Source: Rhynchopus euleeides
Taxonomy: Eukaryota > Euglenozoa > Diplonemea > Diplonemida > Diplonemidae
Length of the DNA: 64,000 nucleotides
Direction: 5' to 3'
Assembly: GCA_963210315.1 (NCBI GenBank)
Contig: OY723262.1
Coordinates: 682,001-746,000, forward strand
In this document: positions 20,062 to 28,878 of the stretch, in pieces
How positions within the stretch are numbered: the first letter of the stretch is position 1
Layout of the letters: each line of letters opens with the position of its first letter
Notes under the pieces: model-generated
What the model saw: the letters and a program-made list of their open reading frames with translations, nothing else
What the model was told of the DNA's origin: nothing
Database searches by the model: none
Translations under genes and position numbers: made by a program

Positions 20062-22449
20062 TTAGAAGTTGAGAGACCACGAGTCCAGAACCCCAGCATC
20101 TAGCTTTGTAGTGTCTCTCACGGTTAACGTCCATTTACCCATTGTGACCTGTGATGATATAAGAAACGTACCCCTGACATCGTCGATGGGAGTACTCACG
20201 TCTTGACTTTCCCACAGTGTGAAGTTCTGTCCACCTGGACTGAGGAGTGTGACCACCAAATCCGACGCGTATGTGTGGAATATGAGTAGCGTCACCACCA
20301 CCTTTGCGTCTGTGGCTCTGTAAAGGACGTCCAGTTCAGACGTCACAGACCCTACCCCGTCCGGAATAACTGCGCCCGGGTCCGTGCTGTAGTGCCGTGG
20401 GACGTGAAACTCAACAGACCACCATTTCAGAAAGCCACTAATCTGGCGAGGTAAGTGGAGATCTGTAATAACCAAGGTCCATGTCCCCTCTGTCTCTAAT
20501 GTTGTGTGTTCAAAGGATCCACGGAGAACGCCCTCCAACACAGCTTCATCTCTCACTGGTGTCGGCACTGTGACAGATCCTCCTGGAAAGTAAAGTTCGA
20601 AGCGCAAGATGGGCACGTCCATGTGTGAAACATCGAACTTCAATGTGAAGCTACGGGGCCCCATGTTGGGGACCTGCAGATCTGAAGTCACAGCGGATCC
20701 GCCACTAATGGCTGCCACAGAGGAACCTGCCATTCCAAAGTCAAGAGACCACGAGTGAAGTGTCCCAACATGCCCAGGACTAGAATCACCCACGAGCAGC
20801 GCCCACCTACCTGTTGAGACAGGCGCTACGAAATCAAGCGACATTTTGATACTGATACCGTTGCCTCCCTGTCCATCCCACACGTCGAAACTTGCTCCAT
20901 CTGGACCGGAGAGTTTGACATGCAAGTCCTTCACCTGCGTGTGCGAAATATCGAGCGTCAGCCTGAAGGGAACCTCTTTCCCCACATGTGTGACGTACAG
21001 TTCTGACACCAGAGGAGGGGACGGGCTCTCCGAGGTGGCTGCCTCAGGATAAGCGGCGAACTGTGGCTCGTACACGAGGGGTTCTCTTTGGTGAAGCTCG
21101 AGAACAGAATCAACAGCAGCACCAGCATGAAGACGTGGACCGTAAAAGCAGCACCCTAAGGTTAGTCTGTTGAGGCGATGTAACACGTCTGACGGTGTCA
21201 GGGTCGCCCTGATCGACAGCATCAACGCCACTACACCAGACACGTGTGGGGCTGCCATGCTTGTGCCTTGGTCGTAGCCGTACGTAGGTGCACCGGGTGT
21301 GGTCAGTCCGTCGTTCAGAGTAGAGAGGATCCCATACTTCTTCCCGTGTATCTCATTCCCCGCCGAGTCATGTGTTTCTCCGCCTGGTGCATAGATGTCG
21401 ACGGTGCTCCCGTAGTTGGAGTACCACGCACGGTCACCATTGTGATTCGATGCACCCACTGTGATCACAGAATCGCAATTCCCTGGAGCGGACAGCGAAG
21501 CATCCCTATTTTCGTTCCCAGCAGCCACAACTACGGTGACCCCAATGCTTGTCACCTTGGTAATTACGCTCTGCACATACTGGGAACACGTTTCCTCAGC
21601 CCCCAAACTCAAGTTGATCACCTGTGCCGGATTCGGGTTTGCTGGCACTCCAGACACGCGTAGTCCAGCAGCCCACAGTATGCCATCCGTAACATCACTC
21701 AGGGAACCAGCCCCACACTTCCCGAGCGCACGCACGGGAAGGATGCGAGCACGTGGCGCCACACCCACCACTCCCATGTGGTTCGCGCTTGCGGCAATCG
21801 TGCCCGCCACGTGCGTCCCGTGCCACGAAGAGTCCAATGGGATTCCACACTCGTGCGCATCCCCCCAGTCACCTTCATCCGAAGGGTCAGCATCACGGCC
21901 GTCATTGTCACGCGAAATGGGGGCATCTGAGATGAAGTCGTAGCCCGGCAGAATCTGCCCGTTCAGGTCAGGGTGTGACGTGATCCCAGTGTCGACCACA
22001 GCCACAACCACACCCCCGCCCTGTCTCGGTGTTTTGCGAAGAGCTTCGTCCACACGGGAGCCCGGCCCATCGAAGAAGCCCCACTGCTCGCTGTACCTTG
22101 GGTCGGAAAAGGACGTATGATGCATCCAGTAGTCGGGCTCCGCGTACTCAACGTCCGCGTCCTCTGCTGCGAGGGTCTTCGCCATCGTCTCCACATCCGC
22201 CTCGTCCTTCTCCTCACCCAGCAGCAGCAGCTCTGCCCCCAAAGCAAGCACACGCTCCACACGCCCGTACTTCTCCGCCTTTGGATGCCGTCTGCTTCGG
22301 CCCGCCCACGCAGCTGGCCACACACCCGCCGTCGCATCATCCCGGTACTTCACAATCATCCGGCTGATCGGGAGACTCTTCCTCTTCCCCGACACCGCAC
22401 CGAACAGCTGCAACAGCACGCACACCAGCATGCATGTCACAAGCCGCAT
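20062..22449 (-). CDS. Secreted subtilisin-like serine protease (S8) with three P-domain-like repeats
   Basis: One uninterrupted frame of 795 residues starts at ATG 22,449. A signal peptide (RLVTCMLVCVLLQLFGAVSG) is followed by an inhibitor-like propeptide to about residue 110. The catalytic domain has Asp153 in VVDTGI, His210 in SWHGTHVAGT, the oxyanion Asn312 in AAGNE and Ser397 in GTSMAAPHVSG. Three beta-rich units of about 100 residues follow at roughly 481-572, 586-685 and 700-795. Each ends in a GxWxL plus SWSxxF pattern (GRWALLVGD and HSWSLDF; GTWTLVI and WWSVEF; GKWTLTV and DSWSLNF). That is the proprotein-convertase P-domain pattern. It should be a secreted or endomembrane protease whose P-like units stabilise the catalytic domain. 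Subtilisin 2 is its duplicate. Confidence 0.93.
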   Translation of the reverse strand: MRLVTCMLVCVLLQLFGAVSGKRKSLPISRMIVKYRDDATAGVWPAAWAGRSRRHPKAEKYGRVERVLALGAELLLLGEEKDEADVETMAKTLAAEDADVEYAEPDYWMHHTSFSDPRYSEQWGFFDGPGSRVDEALRKTPRQGGGVVVAVVDTGITSHPDLNGQILPGYDFISDAPISRDNDGRDADPSDEGDWGDAHECGIPLDSSWHGTHVAGTIAASANHMGVVGVAPRARILPVRALGKCGAGSLSDVTDGILWAAGLRVSGVPANPNPAQVINLSLGAEETCSQYVQSVITKVTSIGVTVVVAAGNENRDASLSAPGNCDSVITVGASNHNGDRAWYSNYGSTVDIYAPGGETHDSAGNEIHGKKYGILSTLNDGLTTPGAPTYGYDQGTSMAAPHVSGVVALMLSIRATLTPSDVLHRLNRLTLGCCFYGPRLHAGAAVDSVLELHQREPLVYEPQFAAYPEAATSESPSPPLVSELYVTHVGKEVPFRLTLDISHTQVKDLHVKLSGPDGASFDVWDGQGGNGISIKMSLDFVAPVSTGRWALLVGDSSPGHVGTLHSWSLDFGMAGSSVAAISGGSAVTSDLQVPNMGPRSFTLKFDVSHMDVPILRFELYFPGGSVTVPTPVRDEAVLEGVLRGSFEHTTLETEGTWTLVITDLHLPRQISGFLKWWSVEFHVPRHYSTDPGAVIPDGVGSVTSELDVLYRATDAKVVVTLLIFHTYASDLVVTLLSPGGQNFTLWESQDVSTPIDDVRGTFLISSQVTMGKWTLTVRDTTKLDAGVLDSWSLNF

Positions 22450-22510
22450 TCTCCCTGCGGGTGTGCTCTGTGTCAGTCTCGACTAACGAGAACTACCTGT
22501 GTGCATATGG

Positions 22511-22722
22511 TGTCCCAGGTTCAGCTTGCAGTAGCACACACCACACGCCACTTGAGTGAGGGTTCTTCTTCGCTGCACACAACACGTGATTGAAAGGAGT
22601 AAATATTGTGCCTGCAATGCCTCTCTCATGCCCCCAAGACAACGAACACACACGGCCTGCAAAGGATGGGTCGGGCTGGGGCAGGGTCGGGGCTGGAGCG
22701 TCGTGGGGGGAGGCAGCATTCG
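22511..22722 (-). promoter_or_regulatory. Shared upstream box, copy B (before subtilisin 1)
   Basis: This box starts about 60 bp upstream of the ATG. It is the most complete copy and runs directly, with a gap of a few bases, into the duplicated block at 22,727, whereas at 13.46 kb the two are 3.5 kb apart. It includes TGAGTGAGGGTTCTTCTTCG and a later part with GGGTCGGGCTGGGGCAGGG. Confidence 0.55.
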
Positions 22723-22726
22723 GTCC

Positions 22727-23205
22727 GAGTGCCCCTTCCTTTTGCTCTAAAACGGAGAGGAGAATTGGTAGTACGCTGTCCTGGCGCCATACCCTCGCAC
22801 AGCGTGGCACAGAGTGAAGGGAAGACCCCTTGGGATCAGCTGGCTGCAGGGGTGTGTCATCGAAGCCGCTTCCAATGATGTGTGCACACGGTGGGCCACC
22901 CGCCCCTTGTGCGGGGCACTGAGAACAAGAGGAGGAGGGGCAGCCTTACAGCAGACTGCCGCTGTGGGAAGGGGCAAGACCAAACACAAAAGAGATTGTA
23001 TTCCTGCACCGCCCATCTATAAGCCGTACAAACCCATACACTACCGACCGTACACCGAATGTCTCTCTCTCACAACCTACCCAACCCCACAACCTCGCTG
23101 CTCACTTCTCACTTGAAGTGCAACGGAACATACACCCCGGATGTCGCGCGCGGCGCATGCGCATAGTCTGGACAGGCAACCACCCGGATGCCTGCATCCT
23201 CCTCC
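22727..23205. repeat. Duplicated block 2 (pair at 16,973-17,440)
   Basis: Covers the spacer between the subtilisin 1 upstream box and the last codons of the SH3-like gene. A conserved CCCATCTATAAGCCGTACAA lies in the middle. Compared with the partner it has a short extra stretch (ATGCGCATAGTC) inside the SH3-like gene's terminal codons. Confidence 0.8.
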
Positions 23206-25349
23206 CAGGTTGGGTCGAGGCCGCCGCCTGGCGACCCACCACCCCCGAGGCACAGCCAGGACGGGGCGTCCCACGGGGACACCCCAGAGTGGGGATACTT
23301 CGACTTCAGCACGCCGAGGCTGTGGGCAGACTCCTCCAGCGACCCGACCTTCCACCTGCCGTGGCAGTCGGTGTAGAGGAGGTAGCCCAGGGAGGCGTTG
23401 AGGTAGGTTGGGAAGCAGTTCGCATCGACGCGGCTCTGCTCGACGTAGAATCCGGTGAGGGCAGGTTGTGAAGGCGAGGTTATGTGGATAGTGACGAGCT
23501 CCGCCCTGTTGCGCAGAGGCGACTGCCGCTGCACCGCGGAGGGGGCCCGTGACACCACCTCGTGCCGCCACTTCCAGAAGTCTCGGGAGGTGCAGCACTC
23601 CCAGCGCGCCCCGTCCCACACAGCCACCTCGATGCCTTTGTGCCCCGCCCGGTCGCAGAGGAAGCGGAGAAAATCCTCGTTGACAACGACCTGCAGCCCC
23701 ACCAGCTCTTCCCTGCCGCTGCTGGTCACATCGAGCACCGCGACATCCCCATCGCGGCTGCCGGTGACGGTGCCCACCTCGGCCCGGAGGGCCGCGAAAA
23801 ACTTTTCAGAAACACGGAGCTGGTAGGTCAGCTTCCCGGAACCCGTCTCAGCGCCTGTCTGATGTCCTGCCTGGGAGGCCGCCCCCGGTGGCCAGGCGCC
23901 GGGCCTCCCAGAGTGCCCTGCGAACCGCGCAGCCTCATGCTCAGAGAGGACGCGTGTCGCGTTGAGGACAACCGGTTGGGGCCTTTCCCGCAGCCGCTCC
24001 GGCAGGGGAGATCCGGTGCGGGAGACGCCCATATCCTTGAGAGCGGCTTTGAGGATCCTGTGCTTTTCGGGCCAGCTCAGGGCCTGGGGGTCGCGCCATG
24101 TGTCTTTCGGGATTCCGGCGTGGGCCCTCGCGGCGTTGACGATGCGGGGCGCGGTGGACAGGACGTAGTTCCGTGCCAGTGTGTCGGGTATGATCTCCTC
24201 GCGGATCTTCCTGTCGGAGCTCTCGGCGGATTCCCTCAGGGTCTGCGCCACACCGATCTCCGTCTGCATCGCCTCGCCGTACTTCTCAGCGCTCTCCTCC
24301 AGGGTCTTCGACTCGTCCCGGATCAGCCTGTCTTGGTATTCAACCCTCTTCTTCTGGTCCAGCACAAAGAGCTTCCACTTCAGAACAGAGTCCGTCACAC
24401 CCTCCGACGCCTTCTTGAGATGCAACAGCTCCTTCTCCGCAATCTCCTTCTCGATGAGAAGCTTCTCGACAGGGCTGGCGGAGTCCAGCAGCTTCGCCAT
24501 GTTGCGATACCCTTCCGCAGCATCCGCCCCACCGCCGCCACCACCCTCGCCACCCTCTGCCGGCACTGCCGGCGCCGCCCCACCGGGGGAAACACGGTTC
24601 AACGGGCTGTTTGGGTGGTTCCCCGCACGATTCCTCAAGGGGCTGTCGTCGACACCGCCACCGCCACCGCCGTCACCACCCCCCACAGGCATCTCCCAGG
24701 CACCCTCCCCGATGTGCGGCGCGAAGGGCGACACCGGCTGCCCTGGGGCGGCGGGGGGGCTGAACACATTCACCGGGCTGACGTGGAAAGCAGACCTCCC
24801 CTCAGGCAGGCCCCAAGGCGACGCTGCCTCCCGTTCCTGCTGTTCGCGCAGCCGTTCCACTTCGTGCCGGTAGTTGGGGTCGAGGCCAGGGTCGCCCAGC
24901 GGGCTCCGGTAAGACGGGGAGGCACTGCCTGTGGCAGGGTCGGGGTAAACCGACTGGTAGGCGGCAGCGCCGACCGGCGCATCGGCGGGGAGCCCGCTGC
25001 GGTGCTGCTGCTGCTGCTGCGCGACGGGGAGGAGCGATGTGAAGGGCGTGTGGTGGGGGCGCTCGTCGCGCCGCATGTCCTCCCTCCGCTGCTGCAGCCG
25101 CTCGCTGGCGTCCCTCTCGTCGCGGGTGACGATCCTGCGGAGGTTGTTGCGGTGGAAGGGGAGGGCGCGGTTCTTCAGCCTGACGTACACCCGGTCCCTC
25201 AGCTGCGGGTGCATCCCCGCCACCTCCCCGATCTCCCCGTTGAAATGCAGGAACTCCGGCCCCTGCAGGCCGTGGATCTTCACAACATTCCCCTTCGCCA
25301 GAGGGGTCTCCGCGCCCTCCCCTGCAGCGCCTTCCTGCCCGTCGGACAT
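23109..25349 (-). CDS. Uncharacterised protein with SH3-like N terminus and coiled coil
   Basis: A single frame of 746 residues starts at ATG 25,349. Residues about 18-70 form a small beta-barrel-like unit (GPEFLHFNGEIGEVAGMHPQ, then DRVYVRL). It resembles the SH3-like N-G-x-x-G modules common in algal and alveolate proteins. A low-complexity region follows with poly-Gln and Gly runs. A charged helical part (residues ~290-380, starting VEKLLIEKEIAEKELLHLKK) is probably a coiled coil. The C-terminal third is ordered but unrecognised, with FWKWRHEV and GYLLYTDCHGRWKVG. The last dozen codons also exist as a relic at 17.36 kb. The role is unknown, and the architecture suggests scaffolding. Frame length and codon regularity make it a real gene. 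Confidence 0.75.
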   Translation of the reverse strand: MSDGQEGAAGEGAETPLAKGNVVKIHGLQGPEFLHFNGEIGEVAGMHPQLRDRVYVRLKNRALPFHRNNLRRIVTRDERDASERLQQRREDMRRDERPHHTPFTSLLPVAQQQQQHRSGLPADAPVGAAAYQSVYPDPATGSASPSYRSPLGDPGLDPNYRHEVERLREQQEREAASPWGLPEGRSAFHVSPVNVFSPPAAPGQPVSPFAPHIGEGAWEMPVGGGDGGGGGGVDDSPLRNRAGNHPNSPLNRVSPGGAAPAVPAEGGEGGGGGGADAAEGYRNMAKLLDSASPVEKLLIEKEIAEKELLHLKKASEGVTDSVLKWKLFVLDQKKRVEYQDRLIRDESKTLEESAEKYGEAMQTEIGVAQTLRESAESSDRKIREEIIPDTLARNYVLSTAPRIVNAARAHAGIPKDTWRDPQALSWPEKHRILKAALKDMGVSRTGSPLPERLRERPQPVVLNATRVLSEHEAARFAGHSGRPGAWPPGAASQAGHQTGAETGSGKLTYQLRVSEKFFAALRAEVGTVTGSRDGDVAVLDVTSSGREELVGLQVVVNEDFLRFLCDRAGHKGIEVAVWDGARWECCTSRDFWKWRHEVVSRAPSAVQRQSPLRNRAELVTIHITSPSQPALTGFYVEQSRVDANCFPTYLNASLGYLLYTDCHGRWKVGSLEESAHSLGVLKSKYPHSGVSPWDAPSWLCLGGGGSPGGGLDPTWEEDAGIRVVACPDYAHAPRATSGVYVPLHFK

Positions 25350-25740
25350 CGCCCCCCCACACCCACGCCCCAGGGAGGGCTGCTACGCTGGTGGATTGGG
25401 GGATTAGTGTGGACGAGGGAGGGAGGGAGGAACCTCCAGCTGGGGTGAAGCAGCACCTCCCGCCCCTCCTCCGCTAGCTCCAACGAGGAGGTTCCATGTA
25501 GGGGGCACAGCTGTCGAGGGGATGTGCGTGTGTAGCTCTCTGCGTGTGGGTGTGGGTGTGATGGCCGTCAGCGGCGGAGCGCAGGTGCACCGTGCCACAC
25601 GCCCTCACAACAAGAGAGGAGGGCGTCGGGTGGGGTGGAGAAGTGGGGGGTGGGTGGGGTGGGTTGCACTGTCGTTTCACCAGGTTGGCAACTCAATAAC
25701 ACGCAGTGGGTTTGTCCTGTTACGCCCCTTACCCTGAAAG
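25350..25740. promoter_or_regulatory. Upstream flank of the SH3-like gene
   Basis: Presumed 5' region of the minus-strand gene ending at 25,349. It has G/T-rich tracts (GTGTGGGTGTGGGTGTG near 25,543) but no TATA-like element I would trust, and no box shared with the other genes. Confidence 0.3.
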
Positions 25741-25747
25741 GTTCGAG

Positions 25748-26338
25748 CAATGTGACAATGGCGACTGTCGCTCAGCGATTCAGCGACTGTCGCTTTTGGC
25801 CCAGCGATCGTCGCCAGAGCGTTTCTGGACCGAAATTTCAGATTTCATTTCCGGAAAATTTCCGGATCGTGGTGGGGTCATTTTGCTCTGGGAGATGAGT
25901 TTTTGGCCATTCAAATTTTTTGACATTTCCCTCCCGTTGTATGTGGACCGCCCGAAAATGAAATCGAAAACTGGAAAAAATGAAAAATCCGAAAAAATAT
26001 TTTCTCGAAAAAAGTGGGTTCGTGGGTTTCGTTGTTTCCCACAACCCCGAAAAAAAAATTTGGAAAATTTTTTCGAGTGGTGGACTTTTTTCTCACAAAA
26101 GTTTTTTTTCGATTTCACTTTTCGGCCCGTATGAAACTTGGCCCGAAAACTCGATTGGCCAAAAACTCATCTCCCAGAGCAAAGTGACCCCACCACGGTC
26201 CGGAAAAAATCCGGAAATCGAAGTTGGAAAAATGGGTGAGCGACTCAGCGACAGTCGCTACACCCGTCGCAGTCGCAATCGCTGAATCGCTAGCGACTGT
26301 AGCGCTACTCGAGCGACGGTGTAGCAATTGTCACATTG
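25748..26338. mobile_element. Foldback (long-TIR) element with 7-bp target duplication
   Basis: 591 bp between two copies of GTTCGAG (25,741-25,747 and 26,339-26,345). The ends are CAATGTGACAAT and its reverse. Behind them lie runs built on GCGACTGTCGC, then long arms with CTGGGAGATGAGTTTTTGGC on the left matched in reverse on the right. The arms are each roughly 170-190 bp and surround an A/T-rich centre. There is no coding sequence. The clean 7-bp duplication supports a cut-and-paste insertion. No superfamily is assigned. Confidence 0.8.
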
Positions 26339-26610
26339 GTTCGAGGGCAAATCAATTTTTTTTGTGCGGCATGCAGGGCTGTTCCTAACTGGGGGGCTTG
26401 TTCCCCACTTTCAGGATTCTGAACTTTTTTTCTAAGAATTTTTGTAAGGGGAAAAAAAGTTTTTTTCTAAGAATTTTGTTAGGGGATTTTTTTTCTAAGG
26501 TTGTTTCGCAGAGGAAAAAACTTTTTCTAAGTTTTCCCCAGTCGACAGGGCGCGGACAAGGATGGAAGGGAAGTCTGTCCCCCGTACAGTTCGCCTTGCT
26601 GGCCAACTCA

Positions 26611-27133
26611 GGAGCCAGACGTTCACTACCGTGGCCTCCGGCGGCTGGGGGGCTCCGCCCCCCAGACCCCCTGTGGCGTACGTCTCGTACTCAAGTCCTT
26701 CGAATCCCACCAGGTCGGGGTCCAACCACTCCAGTCGCCTCTGAGGACGCAGCCAACTCGCACAGAATCTGTACGCCCACACGAACAGATGTTCGCTACC
26801 GTGGCCTCCGGCGGCTGGGGGGCTCCGCCCCCCAGACCCCCCATGTAGCGTGTGCCCGTCCATCTATCTCACTTCCCCGGGTACAGTGCAGCGTAGGAGG
26901 TCAGCGCCGCATCCATGAAGCGCTTCTTCGAAGCCTGACTGACATCGGACAGGAGGTCGGGCTTCCCCACCTGGGAGGTACACTTGCCGCGTTCGCGACA
27001 TGCGTGACACGCTACCTGAAACGTGAGTGTGCCTTGCTAACACGGGCATTTCAACGGTCTGCCGACGACCGTTCCCCAAACCAGTAAACCAGCAGTTTTG
27101 AAAAATCGGAGAGATCACCCTACTGCGCTGAAT
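26611..27133 (+). mobile_element. Composite hairpin repeat, copy B
   Basis: Matches 9,811-10,338. It has hairpin modules at 26,621-26,671 and 26,791-26,842 and the exon-like cassette at 26,876-26,970 on the minus strand. Here the cassette's donor site has lost a base. The A/T-rich sequence just before it (26,400-26,545, with repeated TTTTTCTAAGAATTTT) is not shared with copy A. Confidence 0.65.
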
Positions 27134-27733
27134 ATGGTGCGCACCACTGCAAAAATCCCCGGGAGCTTTTGGGCTTTCAGACCTGAAGGGGCCAGCAGGT
27201 GGGTGGCGTCGGGGAGTGGCAGCTTTGTAACTGTCCTCCAGCTACTGGCATGTCCAGTGCGAGAGTGCCAAGGTGTATTGAGTCCCTGCGGAGCACAACC
27301 CCCGATGAGAACGAGTGCCAGATGATCCTCATTCATTTTCAGCTGTAACGCGCATGAGGGGCACTCTCTGCCGCAAGCATCTCTGGGCATCACTCGAGAG
27401 CTGTCAATGATGACGCGGAGAGAAATCAGAGAAAAAGTCCCGCCTGACGGGCACGCGCCTGGAAACTGTGGGGGGGCGAGCAAAAAATCCCTTGTAAAAA
27501 TTCTTAGAAAAAACCTGGTTCCCCGACCCAAAAAAACCTGGAAAAAGGGCTCGTTCCCCGCCCAGGCCTGGCGGCATGAGGGATTTTTCCAGGATTCGCG
27601 ATTTCGGGGGCTGGGGGGAGGGGGGGTGGGGGAGGGTCAGTGCACTTTTTGCTCAATTTTTTTCTCCCCGGGGGCGGTGCGCCACAGGGAGGCCTGAGAG
27701 TGGGTGGCCACGCTTTCTTTGGTGGACGCACCC
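27134..27733. other. Spacer with an unassigned minus-strand open stretch
   Basis: A minus-strand stretch (about 27,420-27,135) reads MNEDHLALVLIGGCAPQGLN and looks protein-like, but it has no recognisable domain, start or splice context. The rest is homopolymer-rich. It may be a broken exon. Confidence 0.25.
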
Positions 27734-27736
27734 ATA

Positions 27737-27848
27737 GGGGGTCTTCGCTGGTCGTTATGATTCGTTATGTTTCGTCAGTTTTCACCTACTTTCCTCCTTA
27801 GGAAATGCACTAAAATGCACTGACGATCACCCCGTAGCGAGGACCCCC
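27737..27848. mobile_element. Small TIR element (MITE) family 2, copy 1
   Basis: 112 bp beginning GGGGGTCTTCGCT and ending AGCGAGGACCCCC, with ATA on both sides (27,734-27,736 and 27,849-27,851). The interior shares CACTAAAATGCACTGACGA with the element at 53,143-53,279, which lies in the opposite orientation. The 3-bp duplication and G-rich ends resemble PIF/Harbinger-type MITEs, which is only a suggestion. Confidence 0.6.
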
Positions 27849-27949
27849 ATAAGGAAACAAAGGAATAAAAGAACCCGAAAAGAGGTCGAGGCACCCGCTC
27901 CACACCAGCATCATGGGGCTGGGGGTTCACAGTCCACACAGGTGAGGGT

Positions 27950-28076
27950 CAGTCCTCTGGCCGTGTGACTATTTAGACTCCGGATGTCACCCATCCTGGT
28001 CTGGGAGCCTCGGTACCCAAGCCGTTTCAGGTCATGCCCTGGACGGCCAGGCAGTTTAACGTCTTACCCAGGACAT
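27950..28076 (-). repeat. Repeat with GGTAAGACGTTAAACTGCC (pair at 44,562-44,745)
   Basis: On the minus strand it runs from GGTAAGACGTTAAACTGCC through GGGTACCGAGGCTCCCAGAC to GTCTAAATAGTCACAC. The copy at 44.56 kb on the plus strand has the same ends with a ~50-bp insertion. Motifs of the TAAGACGTTAAAC type occur near the 3' ends of some LINEs and SINEs, so this may be a retroposon tail. No A-tail or target duplication was identified. Confidence 0.5.
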
Positions 28077-28249
28077 GTGCATCGTGTGTGTCACATCATC
28101 TCACATATGCGCGTACTGAATTTTGGGTTAGCGTGCCGGCACCGCGCCTCGTAAGGCGAGGGAAGTGAACCCGCTGTCCAGTACGGCATCCTATGTCACG
28201 CCGCTGGGCGTGATTGCCTCCTTGGCAAAGGAAAAGGGGGTCAGATTGA

Positions 28250-28878
28250 GAATAAATGATCCGCATCACAACACTGGCTGCAAAGCGACACAGTTGGACA
28301 CACAGTGGCACAGAGCAAAGATCCCCAATACGTCTTCGAGAGCATGCGATAGAAGAATGGGAATGGGAGGGAGGGCCAAAGGGAACAGTGTTGAGAGCAA
28401 AGAGCCTGGGCTTTGTTTGTGGAGAGCAAGTCAGGGGAGTCGGCGTGATAGTCGTCGGCACCCCCCCGAGCCGTTTTCCTGCTTCCAGTCTGTTCTACGT
28501 TGGTCAGCGTTGACCTCCCAATGCAAGCCCTGGGAAAAGTCCTGGGTCGCCGGCCCTGAGAAGAAATGACTTGCCATCGGACCTTCGGAGATATCGCATT
28601 TACAAGGCCCCTGAGGACGGGATGTAAAAACACATGCACTTCACACGTAACGTGTATTGAGCTGTCACAACATGAGATCGGAAGAGGGAGGAATGCAGGG
28701 GATCACGGCTCTTCTTTCATTGAGTAGGGTGTACACCCGATACACCAGGTGATCGACAAGGGCATGCACTAAAACATGAACATGGGTATGAAATCCCATG
28801 TCGTACTCTGCGGGTGGCAACATCCCAAGACAACTCCTTGCGGAGACAGAATCATGCCGCTCGAGGGTGACACTGTGT
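28250..28878. repeat. Duplicated 3' flank of subtilisin 2
   Basis: Counterpart of 18,741-19,072 and 19,786-20,061, here joined more closely, so a ~700-bp stretch was lost here or gained there. Confidence 0.75.

Noticed and set aside
23562-25448. Plus-strand frame of 628 codons
   Set aside because: Antisense to the SH3-like gene. Composition and the lack of any domain argue against it, although the minus-strand gene is itself only partly recognised.
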